The position numbers and the translations under genes are program-made. The notes under the pieces were generated by a model. The model saw nothing but the letters and a program-made list of their open reading frames with translations, searched no databases and was not told where the DNA came from. Shown in pieces: positions 8,549-17,870 of a stretch of 64,000 bases of DNA. Within the stretch, counting starts at the first letter, position 1, and every line of letters starts with the position of its first letter. Origin of the DNA: Dasypus novemcinctus (taxonomy: Eukaryota > Chordata > Mammalia > Cingulata > Dasypodidae); the NCBI RefSeq assembly GCF_030445035.2, contig NC_080677.1:7006001-7070000 (forward strand), given 5' to 3'.

Positions 8549-8868
8549 CTACTATGCGCCCCCAAGTACATTCATCTGAGCCTGCTACTCCAACACCGTC
8601 GCCCATGGGGACCACACCAGCTTTCTCTCACCGCGAACGACGTCGACAACGCTTCTTTGCCCGCCGCCTAAGCCGTCTTTCTCTTGAAGATGATGACCCC
8701 ATCGAGCGCCAAGTTCTCCAGCTCCTCCGACAGGCCCGCTCTGTTCACACCCCCGCCTCCTGTTCCCCTACCCTTCCCTACCTCATCCATCTCCTCATTC
8801 TCATGTTGTCTCTAGCCTCCTCTGTCCAAAGCTCCTCATCCCATCAGCCATTCAACTGGACCTTGTAG
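8545..8868 (+). CDS. Env leader as stand-alone Rec/Rem-like protein candidate (107 residues)
   Basis: Because the first env stop is at codon 108, the present reading frame from ATG 8545 encodes only the leader plus about a dozen residues. Visible parts are a Ser/Thr/Pro-rich start, an Arg-rich block (residues 30-44, RERRRQRF...ARRLSR) suited to nuclear import and RNA binding, an acidic turn (EDDD), a leucine-rich export-like motif (residues 53-61), and a hydrophobic core. Betaretroviral Rec, Rem and Rej proteins derive from the env leader and have this order of Arg-rich then Leu-rich segments. The role in exporting unspliced viral RNA is inference; no homology search was possible. Confidence 0.5.
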   Translation: MTTMRPQVHSSEPATPTPSPMGTTPAFSHRERRRQRFFARRLSRLSLEDDDPIERQVLQLLRQARSVHTPASCSPTLPYLIHLLILMLSLASSVQSSSSHQPFNWTL

Positions 8869-9525
8869 ACATTCCCGGAAAAACGCATTCTCGCTTATAA
8901 TGTTACTAGTGTCGCTCCCTCCTTTCTCACACACGTCTGCCCTCTTGCTGGAATTTCCTTCCGTCCCGAACGCCAAGTAAACAACATCAGAAAAGCGAAA
9001 GTAGGCCACCACTCCTCCTCATCCTGTCGAGGCGGGAATACAGCATGCCTGCTTTCTCGAAACAACCGTCTCCTTGGCCCTCAATTCAACCCTGTGTCTG
9101 GTTTTTACATCTGTCCTGCTAGTGCTCGAGGTTGTCATGACCCATCACACTTCTACTGCCCCTCTTGGGGATGTGTGACCATGGCCCATGGATGGTCCGG
9201 CGCCCCCAACAGAGACCCGTATCTCTCTCTCCAAGTAGCCAACAATTCCCGTTGGGACTTCATTTGGCTGACAGTAAAAAACCCAAACGACGATACATGG
9301 CTGGCTGCTCACCCCTATGGACTCCGGTTGTATATGAGCAACTACGATCGTGGCGCTTTGTTTGAAATCCAAAAGCGTGTTGTCTCCGCCCCACCCTCTG
9401 CTATTGGTCCCAACCACATCCTTAACCCTCCTCCCTCACCCACTGTTCACCTTCTTCCGTCCTCATCTACCCCCCCAAAATCTCTTCCACCTCAGCCGCC
9501 GTCATCCCTTCTACAAGCCCCACTT

Positions 9526-9540
9526 CCCCCCCCCCCCCCC
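9526..9540 (+). repeat. Poly-C tract (15 C) in env
   Basis: Proline-coding homopolymer in the hinge of the surface subunit. The frame is open on both sides at the present length. Confidence 0.9.
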
Positions 9541-10698
9541 GCTTCAGGTATACAACCACATCCTCTCATCCCCTCTAGTCCCTACTTCAAACTCCTAAAC
9601 GCCTCCTATTCCTCTCTCAACGCCTCCCACCCCAACCTCACTCGCTCTTGCTGGTTGTGTCTTTCCCCCAGCCTCCCCCTCTATGATCCACTTGCTATCC
9701 CTTCACCACTCTTTACTTCCTCCACCGACGATTCCCCCTCTTCCTGCAATTGGAATCAATCTACTCATGTCCCACTCACTTTTACGCACATCTCTTCCAA
9801 AGGTTTATGCATTCACCCCCGTTCTTCCCACACTCCTAGCCTTACTGCCTGTACCAACTATACCTCCCCAAACATCTCTGCCAAATACTTAGTTCCCCTA
9901 AACAACACCCAATGGCTCTGCTCTTCCACCGGACTTACCCCATGCTTATCTGTTGCCACACTTAACAAGACCAAAGAAACGTGTGCTCTCATCCTCCTCA
10001 CGCCTCGAGTCATCTATCACACTCCTCTACATTTCTTTGAAGCCTTTGACCACACTCAAGAAGCTATTTACCTCCACAAACGCGAACCTATTACTGCTGT
10101 ACTCACTGTCACTTCCCTCCTAGCTACAGCTGGAGCTGCCACTGGTGTTGCAGCCCTAGCCACACAAGCCTCCGCCCTCCAAAACCTCAGACAAGCAGTA
10201 GACTCTGATATCATCTACCTCCGAGATGCAGTCAAATATCTTAAAGACTCCCTCAATTCCCTTTCAGAAGTTGTCCTGCAAAACCGCCGAGGCCTTGACC
10301 TCCTCCTCCTCAAAGAAGGTGGCCTATGTGCAGCTCTGGGAGAAGAATGCTGCGTCTATGCCAACTATACCGGTTTAGTAGACTCCAGCTTAAAAGAACT
10401 TGAAAAAGGTCTCAACCAACGCCGACTTGAATGAGCCCAAACTGCTGGTTCCTGGGGCTTCCTGCAGCCCCTCCTCCCCTATCTCCTCCTGCTAATAACC
10501 CCAGTTCTGCTCATCATCCTAGGTCTCACCGTTGGTCCTTGGGCCATTCGACGAATCATCTGCCTTGCCAAAGATCACGCTGACAGTGTATTTTCCTCGT
10601 TTGTTCAAATCCATTACCACCGTCTTGCTACCTCTGATCTCGCTCCTCAATCTCGCCCTTGTCCTCGCCCCCCTTCCCACCGTACTTCCCGCCTGTGA

Positions 10699-11033
10699 AG
10701 CTGCTTGCTGTGAAACTCCCTGACCTTAGCCGCTGGCACGGGTTTGTTTCCCTCGGCGTAAAGGGCTTGGGTGCACCCTCCGCCCCCCTTTATTGCTATA
10801 CGTCTGAGAGTCCTTCGCGGTTAAGCCAGCCACAGCGCTATCCACCCCAAAAAAGCGTGCGCAACATCATGTTAGATATTTCGTCTAGCACCGGCACGCA
10901 CCGACCCTAAGGGCTATGCATACATTCTGGCCAAATGATATGTCATTTGCCCATCGCCAGTCGATCCTACCCCCTTTTTTCTCTCACCCTCCACAGCCCA
11001 TCCCCCTACTCTCTCACGCCCTTTTTTTTTATA
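10699..11033 (+). other. Proviral 3' untranslated region with foldable element
   Basis: About 335 bases between the env frame end and the polypurine tract. Around 10855-10899 a three-way fold is possible: GCGTGC (10855-10860) with GCACGC (10894-10899), enclosing AACAT/ATGTT (10863-10873) and TAGA/TCTA (10873-10887). Additional irregular pairing is available between GGTGC (10770-10774) and GCACC (10898-10902). Type-D retroviruses keep a constitutive RNA transport element in this place, so this is a candidate, but no sequence match to one was established. A pyrimidine-rich stretch follows (10970-11030). Confidence 0.45.
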
Positions 11034-11049
11034 AAACAAAAGGAGCAAT
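11033..11049 (+). promoter_or_regulatory. Polypurine tract
   Basis: aaaacaaaaggagcaa directly before the 3' LTR, the expected plus-strand primer of reverse transcription. It is interrupted by two C residues, so it is a weak-looking tract. Confidence 0.7.
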
Positions 11050-11466
11050 TGTTGCTGCCTCCCTTCACCCCTCCTCCTAGCCTTTGTTATCTCCCTTTTC
11101 CAGCCGTTGCTATCCTTCACCGCCTACCTCATAGCTGCCTGCACAGCTCCGCCTATCCACTACCGCCCCGTAGTTTACCCGCCCCAATTCCTACCCCTCC
11201 CTTGACCCGACCTTATATAATCAAGTGTGTTTCCGCAATAAAGTAGACTAGCTCATTCTCACAGGCTGTCTTCGTGGTTTTTACCGCGCGTCCCCCACGC
11301 CTGGAGAACCTAGGCCTACGCGCTGGCCTAGGGGCTCACCGCCGAGCCGTGGAAGCCCGCCCGGTCCTCGTAGGTTGCTAACTTAGAATAGCAGCCCACA
11401 GCAGGGGTTGCTAACTTGGAATAGCAGCCCACAGCAGGGGTTGCTAACTTGGAATAGCAGCTCACA
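11050..11466 (+). repeat. 3' LTR of endogenous retrovirus (417 bp)
   Basis: Same ends, TATA box (11214-11220), AATAAA (11237-11242) and U5 repeats (11374-11466) as the 5' LTR. The five differences over 417 bases are about 1.2%. With an assumed neutral rate near 2e-9 per site per year this suggests an age of a few million years; the rate is an assumption. The flank starts ccgggt, compared with gtgggt left of the 5' LTR, so the target duplication is imperfect. Confidence 0.95.
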
Positions 11467-13560
11467 CCGGGTATACCTTCACACCCAATGATATAATCCA
11501 CCATGACAAAATGAGCACTCACATACTCTGTAGAAGACTGCCCTGTGTCAGATGCCCCCCTTTAAGCATCCTAAACAGGTAACCTTTCTTATTATATTTT
11601 CTAAAGAGTTTTCTCAACATTATAGTTTCAATCACATACCTGACAATCTCCTATGTTCAAATGTTCCCCCCATCCTCCTCCCAACTTCTTGAGCCATCTG
11701 ACCCATCCTCCCATCCCAACCCCCTCTCAAGCCCACACAGCCCCACCCAAAGGTATCCCAATGCCCCCATTTTATCCCTTTCCTGTACAAATACTTACCT
11801 CCAGCTTATCATAGATTTCACCCATGTAGGTGTCAGCTTACAAACTTCCTCTTCCCCTAACTTCCTTTAAGCCTATCATCCAGCCTCTAGCACTGTGAGA
11901 CAGCTTGGCTTACTTATTTCATATCTGTGAGGTCATGTAATATTTGTCATTCAATTCCTGGCTTGCTTCACTCAACTTAACATCCTCAAGATTCAACCAT
12001 GTTATCACATGTGTTAGGACTATATTCCTTCTTACAGCTGAGTAGTATTCCATTGTATGTATATACCACATATTATTTATCCATTCATTTGTTGATGGGC
12101 ATTTGGGTTGATTCCAACTTTTGGCAATAGTGAATAGTGCTGCTGTGAACATTGGCATGCATTTATCGGTTTCAGTCCTTGTTTTCAGTTCTACTGGGTA
12201 TATGCCCAGCAGTGGAATTGCTGTGTCATATGGCAAATTGATAGCTAACTTTTTGAGAAACCGCTCCTTCTGCATACCCTCCAGCAGTGGATGAGTGTTC
12301 CCATTCCTCCATATCCTCTCCAGCACTTGTAGTCTTCTGTTTTTTTGATAGCTGCCAGTCTCATGGGAGTAAGATGATATCTCATTGAAGTTTTGATTTG
12401 CATTTTCATGACAACTTGTGATTTTGAGCATTTTTTCATGTGCTTTTTAGCCATTTGTATTTCTTCTTTGGAGAGGTATCTGTTTAAATCTCTTGCCCAT
12501 TTCTTAAATGGATTGTTTGTCTTTTTATTTTTGAGATATAGGATTTCTTTATAAATGCAGGATATGTCTCCTATCAGATATATGGTTACCAAATATTTTC
12601 TCCCATTGGGTAGGTTGTCTTTTCACTTTCTTGACAAACTCTTTTGAGGAGCAGAAGGCTTTAATATTGAGGAAGTCCCATTTCTCTATTTGTTCTTTTG
12701 CTCCTCATGCTTTTGGTGTGAAGTTCATGAAGCCATTTCCTATTAGAAGGCCCTGTAGATGCTTCCCTACATTGCTTTCCAACGTCTTTATGGTCTTGGC
12801 TCTTATATTTAGGTCTTTGATCCATCTTGAGCTGATTTTTGTATAAGGTGTAAATTGGTAATCCTCTTTCATTCTTTTACATATGGTTATCCAGTTCCCA
12901 GGCATCATTTGCTGAAGAGGCCATTCTCTCCCAGTTGAATGGGTTCGGTGGTCTTCTCAAATATCATATGACTGTATATATGAAGATCTATATGAGAATT
13001 CTCAATTTAGCTCCGTTGGTCAGTGTGTCTATCCTTGTGCCAATACCATGCCATTTTCACTATTGTAGTTTTGTAATATGTTTTGAAGTCAGGTAGTGTG
13101 ATTCCTCCAATTTCATTTTTCTTTTTCAAAATGTCTTTGGCTATTCAGGGCCTCTTTCCTTTCCAAATACATTTCATAGTTAGTTTTTCTAGTTCATTAA
13201 AGTATGCTGTGGTGATTTTTGGGGGGATTGCATTGAATCTGTATATCAATTTTGGTAGGATCGACATTTCAATAATATTTAGTCTTCCTATCCATGAACA
13301 GGGAATATTCTCCCATTTATTTACGTCTTCTTTGATTTCCTTGATTTTCTGTGTATAAGTCTTCTACATCTCTAGTTAAATTTATTACTAGGTATTTGAT
13401 TTTTTAATTTACTATTACAAATGATATTTGTTTCTTGATTTCCTCCTGAGGTTTCTAATTATTGGTGTACAGAAATGCTACTGGTTTTTGTGCCTTGATC
13501 TTATAACCCACAACTTTACTGAACTCATTAATAAGTTCTTAGAAGCTTTGTTGTAGGCTT
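11467..13560 (-). mobile_element. LINE-1, right part: 3' UTR and ORF2 C-terminal region
   Basis: Continuation of the minus-strand L1 split by the provirus. Read on the reverse strand, 12431-11919 encodes the ORF2 C-terminus in broken frames, including [29 protein letters not shown] and HTMEYYSAVRRN. Further right (12600-13560) lie decayed reverse-transcriptase regions. The 5' half of the L1 is missing after about 13560. Multiple stops and frame breaks make it non-functional. Confidence 0.85.
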
Positions 13561-14930
13561 CTTAGGATGATCCAACAATGAGGCCTTGATACTAATGGCT
13601 ATGCTTATGAGCCAGTGCACCTGAAATATGAACTAGGCCTAGAGCTGTAGGGTGCCTAAAATTTACCTCCTGAGTACCTCCATGTTGCTCAAATGTGGCC
13701 AGTCTCTAAGCCAAACTCAGTATGTAAATGCATTACCTTCCCCCAGCATGGTGCATGACTCCTAGGGATGAGCCTCCCTGGTACCAAGGGATTACTACCA
13801 AGCACCAGCTATTGATGTAACTAGAAAAAGACCTTGAATAAAAGGGTCAACTCAGACCAGAAGAATATCTCAGCCTACATGTAATATCAGGTGTTAAAAA
13901 CTGCTTTTTGACCTTGGATAAAAGAGGGAAATGGAAAGGAAAAATGAGTTTATATGGCTATGAATTTCCAAAATTCCAGTGGTCATCAGAGAGGTTGCAC
14001 TTACACATGACTCAGCTGGGTGCCAGAGACAGGTACTGGTTCTCCTGAGGGCTACAGAGACCCACAGGTTATATGGTCATGGCAGATGACTCTGAAGTTC
14101 AGTGCCATTTCAGTTTACCCTACTTTGGAGTTTGTGTTCCTGACTGTAATGGAATTGGACTCAGATGTGACCTTTCTACACATGCTTCTTCTGTCACTTT
14201 TACTGAACCTGTGGTTGATGCTAGGATTAGTGTATACTTAGGAGATCTTAATCTCTGGACTGTCCATTTTATGGCCTGGCCCGGAGCCTCAGCAGACTTG
14301 CAATTCCTACCCTCTGTTTTCTTGGACTTAACCTGACCAGCTAACACAGAGGTCAACCACCACACCAGTGAGCCAAGAGGGCCTACAACTATAAGCAGGA
14401 GAATTCCATCCATCATACATGTGGATTCTAAGCCCCCTCTTGATATAGAGGTATAGTGGACATAACCATCCCAGGGCCCACAGGATGAAGGAATAGGGTA
14501 TGGGTTAGAGTGGACTTACTGATATTCTACCTTGGAACTATTGTGATTAGTAGTGGAAGAAATTGTAGCATTGATGTGGAGAAAGTGGCCATGGTAGCTG
14601 CTGAGGGTAGGAGAGGGAAGAAGAGGTATGATGTAGGGACATTTTCAGGTCTTGGAGTTGTCCTGGGTGGTACTGCAGGGACAGATGCTGGACATTGTAT
14701 GTCCTGCCATGGCCCACTGAGTGGACTGGGGGAGAGTGTAAACTACAATTTAAACCACTATCCATGTGGTGCAGCAGTGCTCCAAAATGTATTCACCAAA
14801 TGCAATGAATGTGCCATGGTGATGAAAGAGGTTGATGTGGGAGGAGTGGTGTGAGGAGGGTAAGGGGTAAGTGGGGACCTCATATTTTTTGAATGTAACA
14901 TTTTTTTTTAAATAGAGAAAAAAAGGTACT
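13561..14930 (+). mobile_element. Unassigned retroposon-like repeat (family C), copy 1
   Basis: About 1.35 kb, ending in an A-rich tail (about 14895-14930). The segment at 13640-13830 ('cctccatgttgctcaaatgtggccag', 'gactcctagggatgagcctcc') matches, in reverse complement, 40730-40905 of copy 2. The small ORFs (for example 14020-14416 on both strands and 14510-14854) have no recognised domain. It may be an L1-related 3' region or a separate LINE-mobilised family. Confidence 0.5.
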
Positions 14931-15750
14931 ATTTATAAGTGTCCACACCCACAGGAATGGATAACACTGCTGTATATGTTTTTCTGGTTTACATAGCTTG
15001 AAACCACCATACCTCCCATAACTTTGAGATATTATTCCATTGTCTTATGGTTTCCATTGATTGTGAAAAAGTCATATGTCAGTCTTGTTTTTGTTCCTGA
15101 GGAGGTTATCTTGATTACATTGACTACTTTATGGATATTCTTTCCATCTTTAGTTTCCAGCTTTTATAAATGATATGTCTATGTGTGTTTGCTTTGTATG
15201 CATCTTTCCCAAGCCGTGTTGTGCTTCTTGTAACTGTCATAATATAACTTTAAACAGTTTTAGAAAATTATCAACCATTGTTTATTCAATAATTCTTTAC
15301 GTCTCATTATTTTTTTCCTTTTCCTGCTAGGACCGCAATTATTTGTTGTCATTTTCACTGTGTCTGACATATATTTTATGATTTTTTCCTGATTGTTTTA
15401 TCATTTTGTCTCTTTATGCATCAGTATCAACCTTTTCTTCTGACCATTTCCTAGCTCACTAATTTTGGTTAACTATTTATAATTTGTTTCATAACCCCAA
15501 TAACTGATACCCCATTTGTATGTTCCAGTATCTGTAGTTTCTCTTGTTTGTGTTAAATGGGATTATCTTCTCAAAAGACTGGTTTATTTAATAGTTTTTC
15601 CTTTATTATAGAAGTTGTAGGTTTCCAAAACATGAATAAAATACCAGATTAGCATAAATCACCCCATCAACAACTGCTTGCATTGTTAAAATAATTGTAG
15701 TATTAAATATAGTCCATGGTTTATTTTAATTGAAAGATAGGAACTGTATA
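14931..15750 (-). mobile_element. Old LINE-1 fragment
   Basis: AT-rich, heavily diverged. Phrases such as 'gatattattccattgtcttatggtttcc' and 'ctcattattt...tcctgctagg' are typical of old minus-strand L1M ORF2 sequence. The end (15600-15740) resembles an L1 3' UTR. Borders are approximate. Confidence 0.4.
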
Positions 15751-16167
15751 TAAAATATTATATAGGAGGATTTGAATGGTGCTGTGTCTTCTTCCACAGG
15801 CACACTGGATCCAGTCAGAAATTAGAAAGGTTCTGAGCTGAGCTTCAGCCCTTGGAAGGCCTGGTCATTTTAATGTTCATCCTGACTTGTAGGTAGTATC
15901 TTTGTGGAGCTAATCAGAGTCATTCATCAATAGTGGTCCCTGAACTGCGGTTTTTGGCTGCCTATTCCCATGATTCTTTTGAAAGATCTGCCTAGGTTCT
16001 CAGCATCTGTGCAAAACTATTGAAATCAGCAAACAACTCTAGGTTAAAAGAGGCCCCAAAATGTCATGATTTAATAGGCATCCTTCCTCTTCCAAATCAC
16101 GGCTCATGAATTCTCAATGACTTGAATGCCTTTAAATATTTGTGAATTATTTTTTAAGTGTGTGGTT
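15751..16167. other. Intergenic DNA
   Basis: No gene, RNA gene or clear repeat seen. Confidence 0.4.
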
Positions 16168-16620
16168 GTGGTAGTTTGAAGTTGTATGTACCCCAGAAAA
16201 TATGTTCTTAAATCTAATCCATTCTTGTGGGTTTGAACCCATTATAAGTAGGACCTTTTGATAAAGTTACTTCAGTTAACATGTGACCCACCTTAATCAG
16301 GATGGGTCTTAATACTATTACTGGAAGCCTTTATATGATAATGGAATTCAGACAGAGAGAAGGAAAGCCACAGAAGCAAGAAGTTGAAATCACTGAAACC
16401 AGGAAGAGAAGGGAGAGACCAGCAGACACTACCACATGCCTTGCCATGTGACAGAGGAGCCAAGGATCAGAGTTCAGTCAGTCCTCAGGAGGAAAACATT
16501 GCCTTGATGATGACTTGATTTGGACATTTCCCTACTTCAAAACTGTAAACTAATACATTCCAATTATTAAAGCAAACCTATTTCATGCTATTTGCTTTGA
16601 ACAGCTTAGGAAAATAAAAC
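16168..16620 (+). repeat. MaLR-like LTR repeat (family A)
   Basis: Aligns by eye with 20905-21400: gtatgtaccccagaaaa, then gaccttttgat, acttcagttaa, gggtcttaat, the purine-rich block, 'ttgatgatgacttgatttgg' and the end 'aaactgtaaactaatacattcc'. Non-coding. Confidence 0.5.
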
Positions 16621-17215
16621 AGTAAGTGTTTATTTGATCTCAGTGTTAGTATTTGTTTAAACTTCTTAATCTACCTCTGAGAGGAGCAGAGTTCCTCACA
16701 ATAATACAGTAATTTTCAATTTGGAAAAATTCCAGGATCAAATATTTGCTCTTTCTAGAGTACCTCAAGTTCACTTTTGTTAAAAGAGATATCCTCAAAT
16801 TATTTTGTATTGTTAGTGTTGATAGTAATGCTGACAGTAGTAGCCAGTTAGAATTACGTGAAAGTAAAATTAAATTAAAAATATTTTTTGAAGATCAAAA
16901 TTGTATTAAAGTAAAATTGTCAAGAAATGTAAATAGAATATAATTTGACATATCTCATAGCCAAGAGAACAGAATTATATGCCTGTTTTAGAATAGTGTG
17001 ATAGCAGCTTAATTGATGGGAAAAGAACAGAACATTTTCTATCAATATAAATGAAGTATGATGTGAAATAAATTAGATAGGAAAATGCATGTGAAAGTAT
17101 TCTTAATTTTTAGCTTCTTCAAATTTTCATGTTCTCCCATAAACTTTTTTTTAATGCAGAGACAAAACCATCCACCTGTTTTAGCATAAAGTTTAAAAAC
17201 AGCAGAATGACAATT

Positions 17216-17870
17216 GTATTAGTCAGCCAAAGGGGTGCTGATGCAAAGTACCAGAAATCTGTTGACTTTTATAAAGGGTATTTATTTGGGATAGAAGCTT
17301 ACAGTCACAAGGCCATAAAGGGTAAGTTACTTCCCTCACTAAAGTCTATGGCCACGGGTTGGAGCAAGATGGCTGCCCATCTTGGCAAGGCTTCAGCCTT
17401 CCTCTTCCTCCTAAGGATCTGTGGTCCCAGCTCCCTCTGATCTCAGCTATAGGCTAGCATAAGTCTCATCTCTCTCCCTGGGGTTCATATTTTTCTGGAC
17501 TTTCTCAGCTTTCAGGGTTCCAGTCTCTTCAGCTGCAAACTATCAGATGAATGGTTCAGCTCTCTCCCCAGAGCTCCAGGATCCAAAACTAAACTCTGTG
17601 TTCTCCTTCACCATGAATTTACTTTTATTGAGCTCCATTTATAGTTTATATGGCCCACAGCTGTAGGCCAGCTATAGACAGGGACTCAAACCAAGTTGCC
17701 CTAATGACTTGCTCAAATAAAAGCCCTAATCTTGATTTAATAAAGTAAAAGTGAAACCTTTGAGTCTAATACCATCTAAAACACCCAGAGGAACAGACCA
17801 GTCTACAAACACAGTCCAATATCTATTTTTAGAACTCATAAACAATACCAAACTGGCACAGCAATTGTAA
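17216..17870 (-). repeat. MaLR-like LTR repeat (family B)
   Basis: Begins gtattagtcagccaaagg. Its right part (17700-17800) is the reverse complement of 45-150 in this window (the aatcttgatttaataaagtaaaagtga stretch, then gaggaacagaccag). No coding potential; the ORF at 17129-17440 is a shadow. Confidence 0.5.

Larger units (their letters stand above)
8545..10698 (+). pseudogene. env: Retroviral envelope with long Rec/Rem-like leader; two in-frame stops
   Basis: Envelope glycoprotein, 717 codons in one frame, with stops at 8866-8868 (TAG, codon 108) and 10432-10434 (TGA). The start ATG 8545 overlaps the upstream ORF. The leader has an Arg cluster (8 Arg in residues 30-44), a Leu-rich motif (IERQVLQLL, 53-61) and a hydrophobic signal core (about 77-91). 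Surface subunit: GFYICPASARGC/FYCPSWGC, CWLC at 9649-9660, a proline-rich hinge with a 15-C tract, and several N-glycosylation sites. A dibasic HKR (ending 10083) precedes the hydrophobic start of the transmembrane subunit; the furin P4 position is Leu rather than Arg. The transmembrane subunit has LQNRRGLDLL (immunosuppressive-type region) and CX6CC at 10327-10353. The second stop falls before the hydrophobic anchor encoded at about 10470-10530. CWLC plus CX6CC is the gammaretrovirus/type-D pattern. Confidence 0.93.

Noticed and set aside
14020-14854. ORFs of 73-114 codons that might be a small gene
   Set aside because: They lie in repeat family C, have no recognised domain, and the family is non-coding at its second location.
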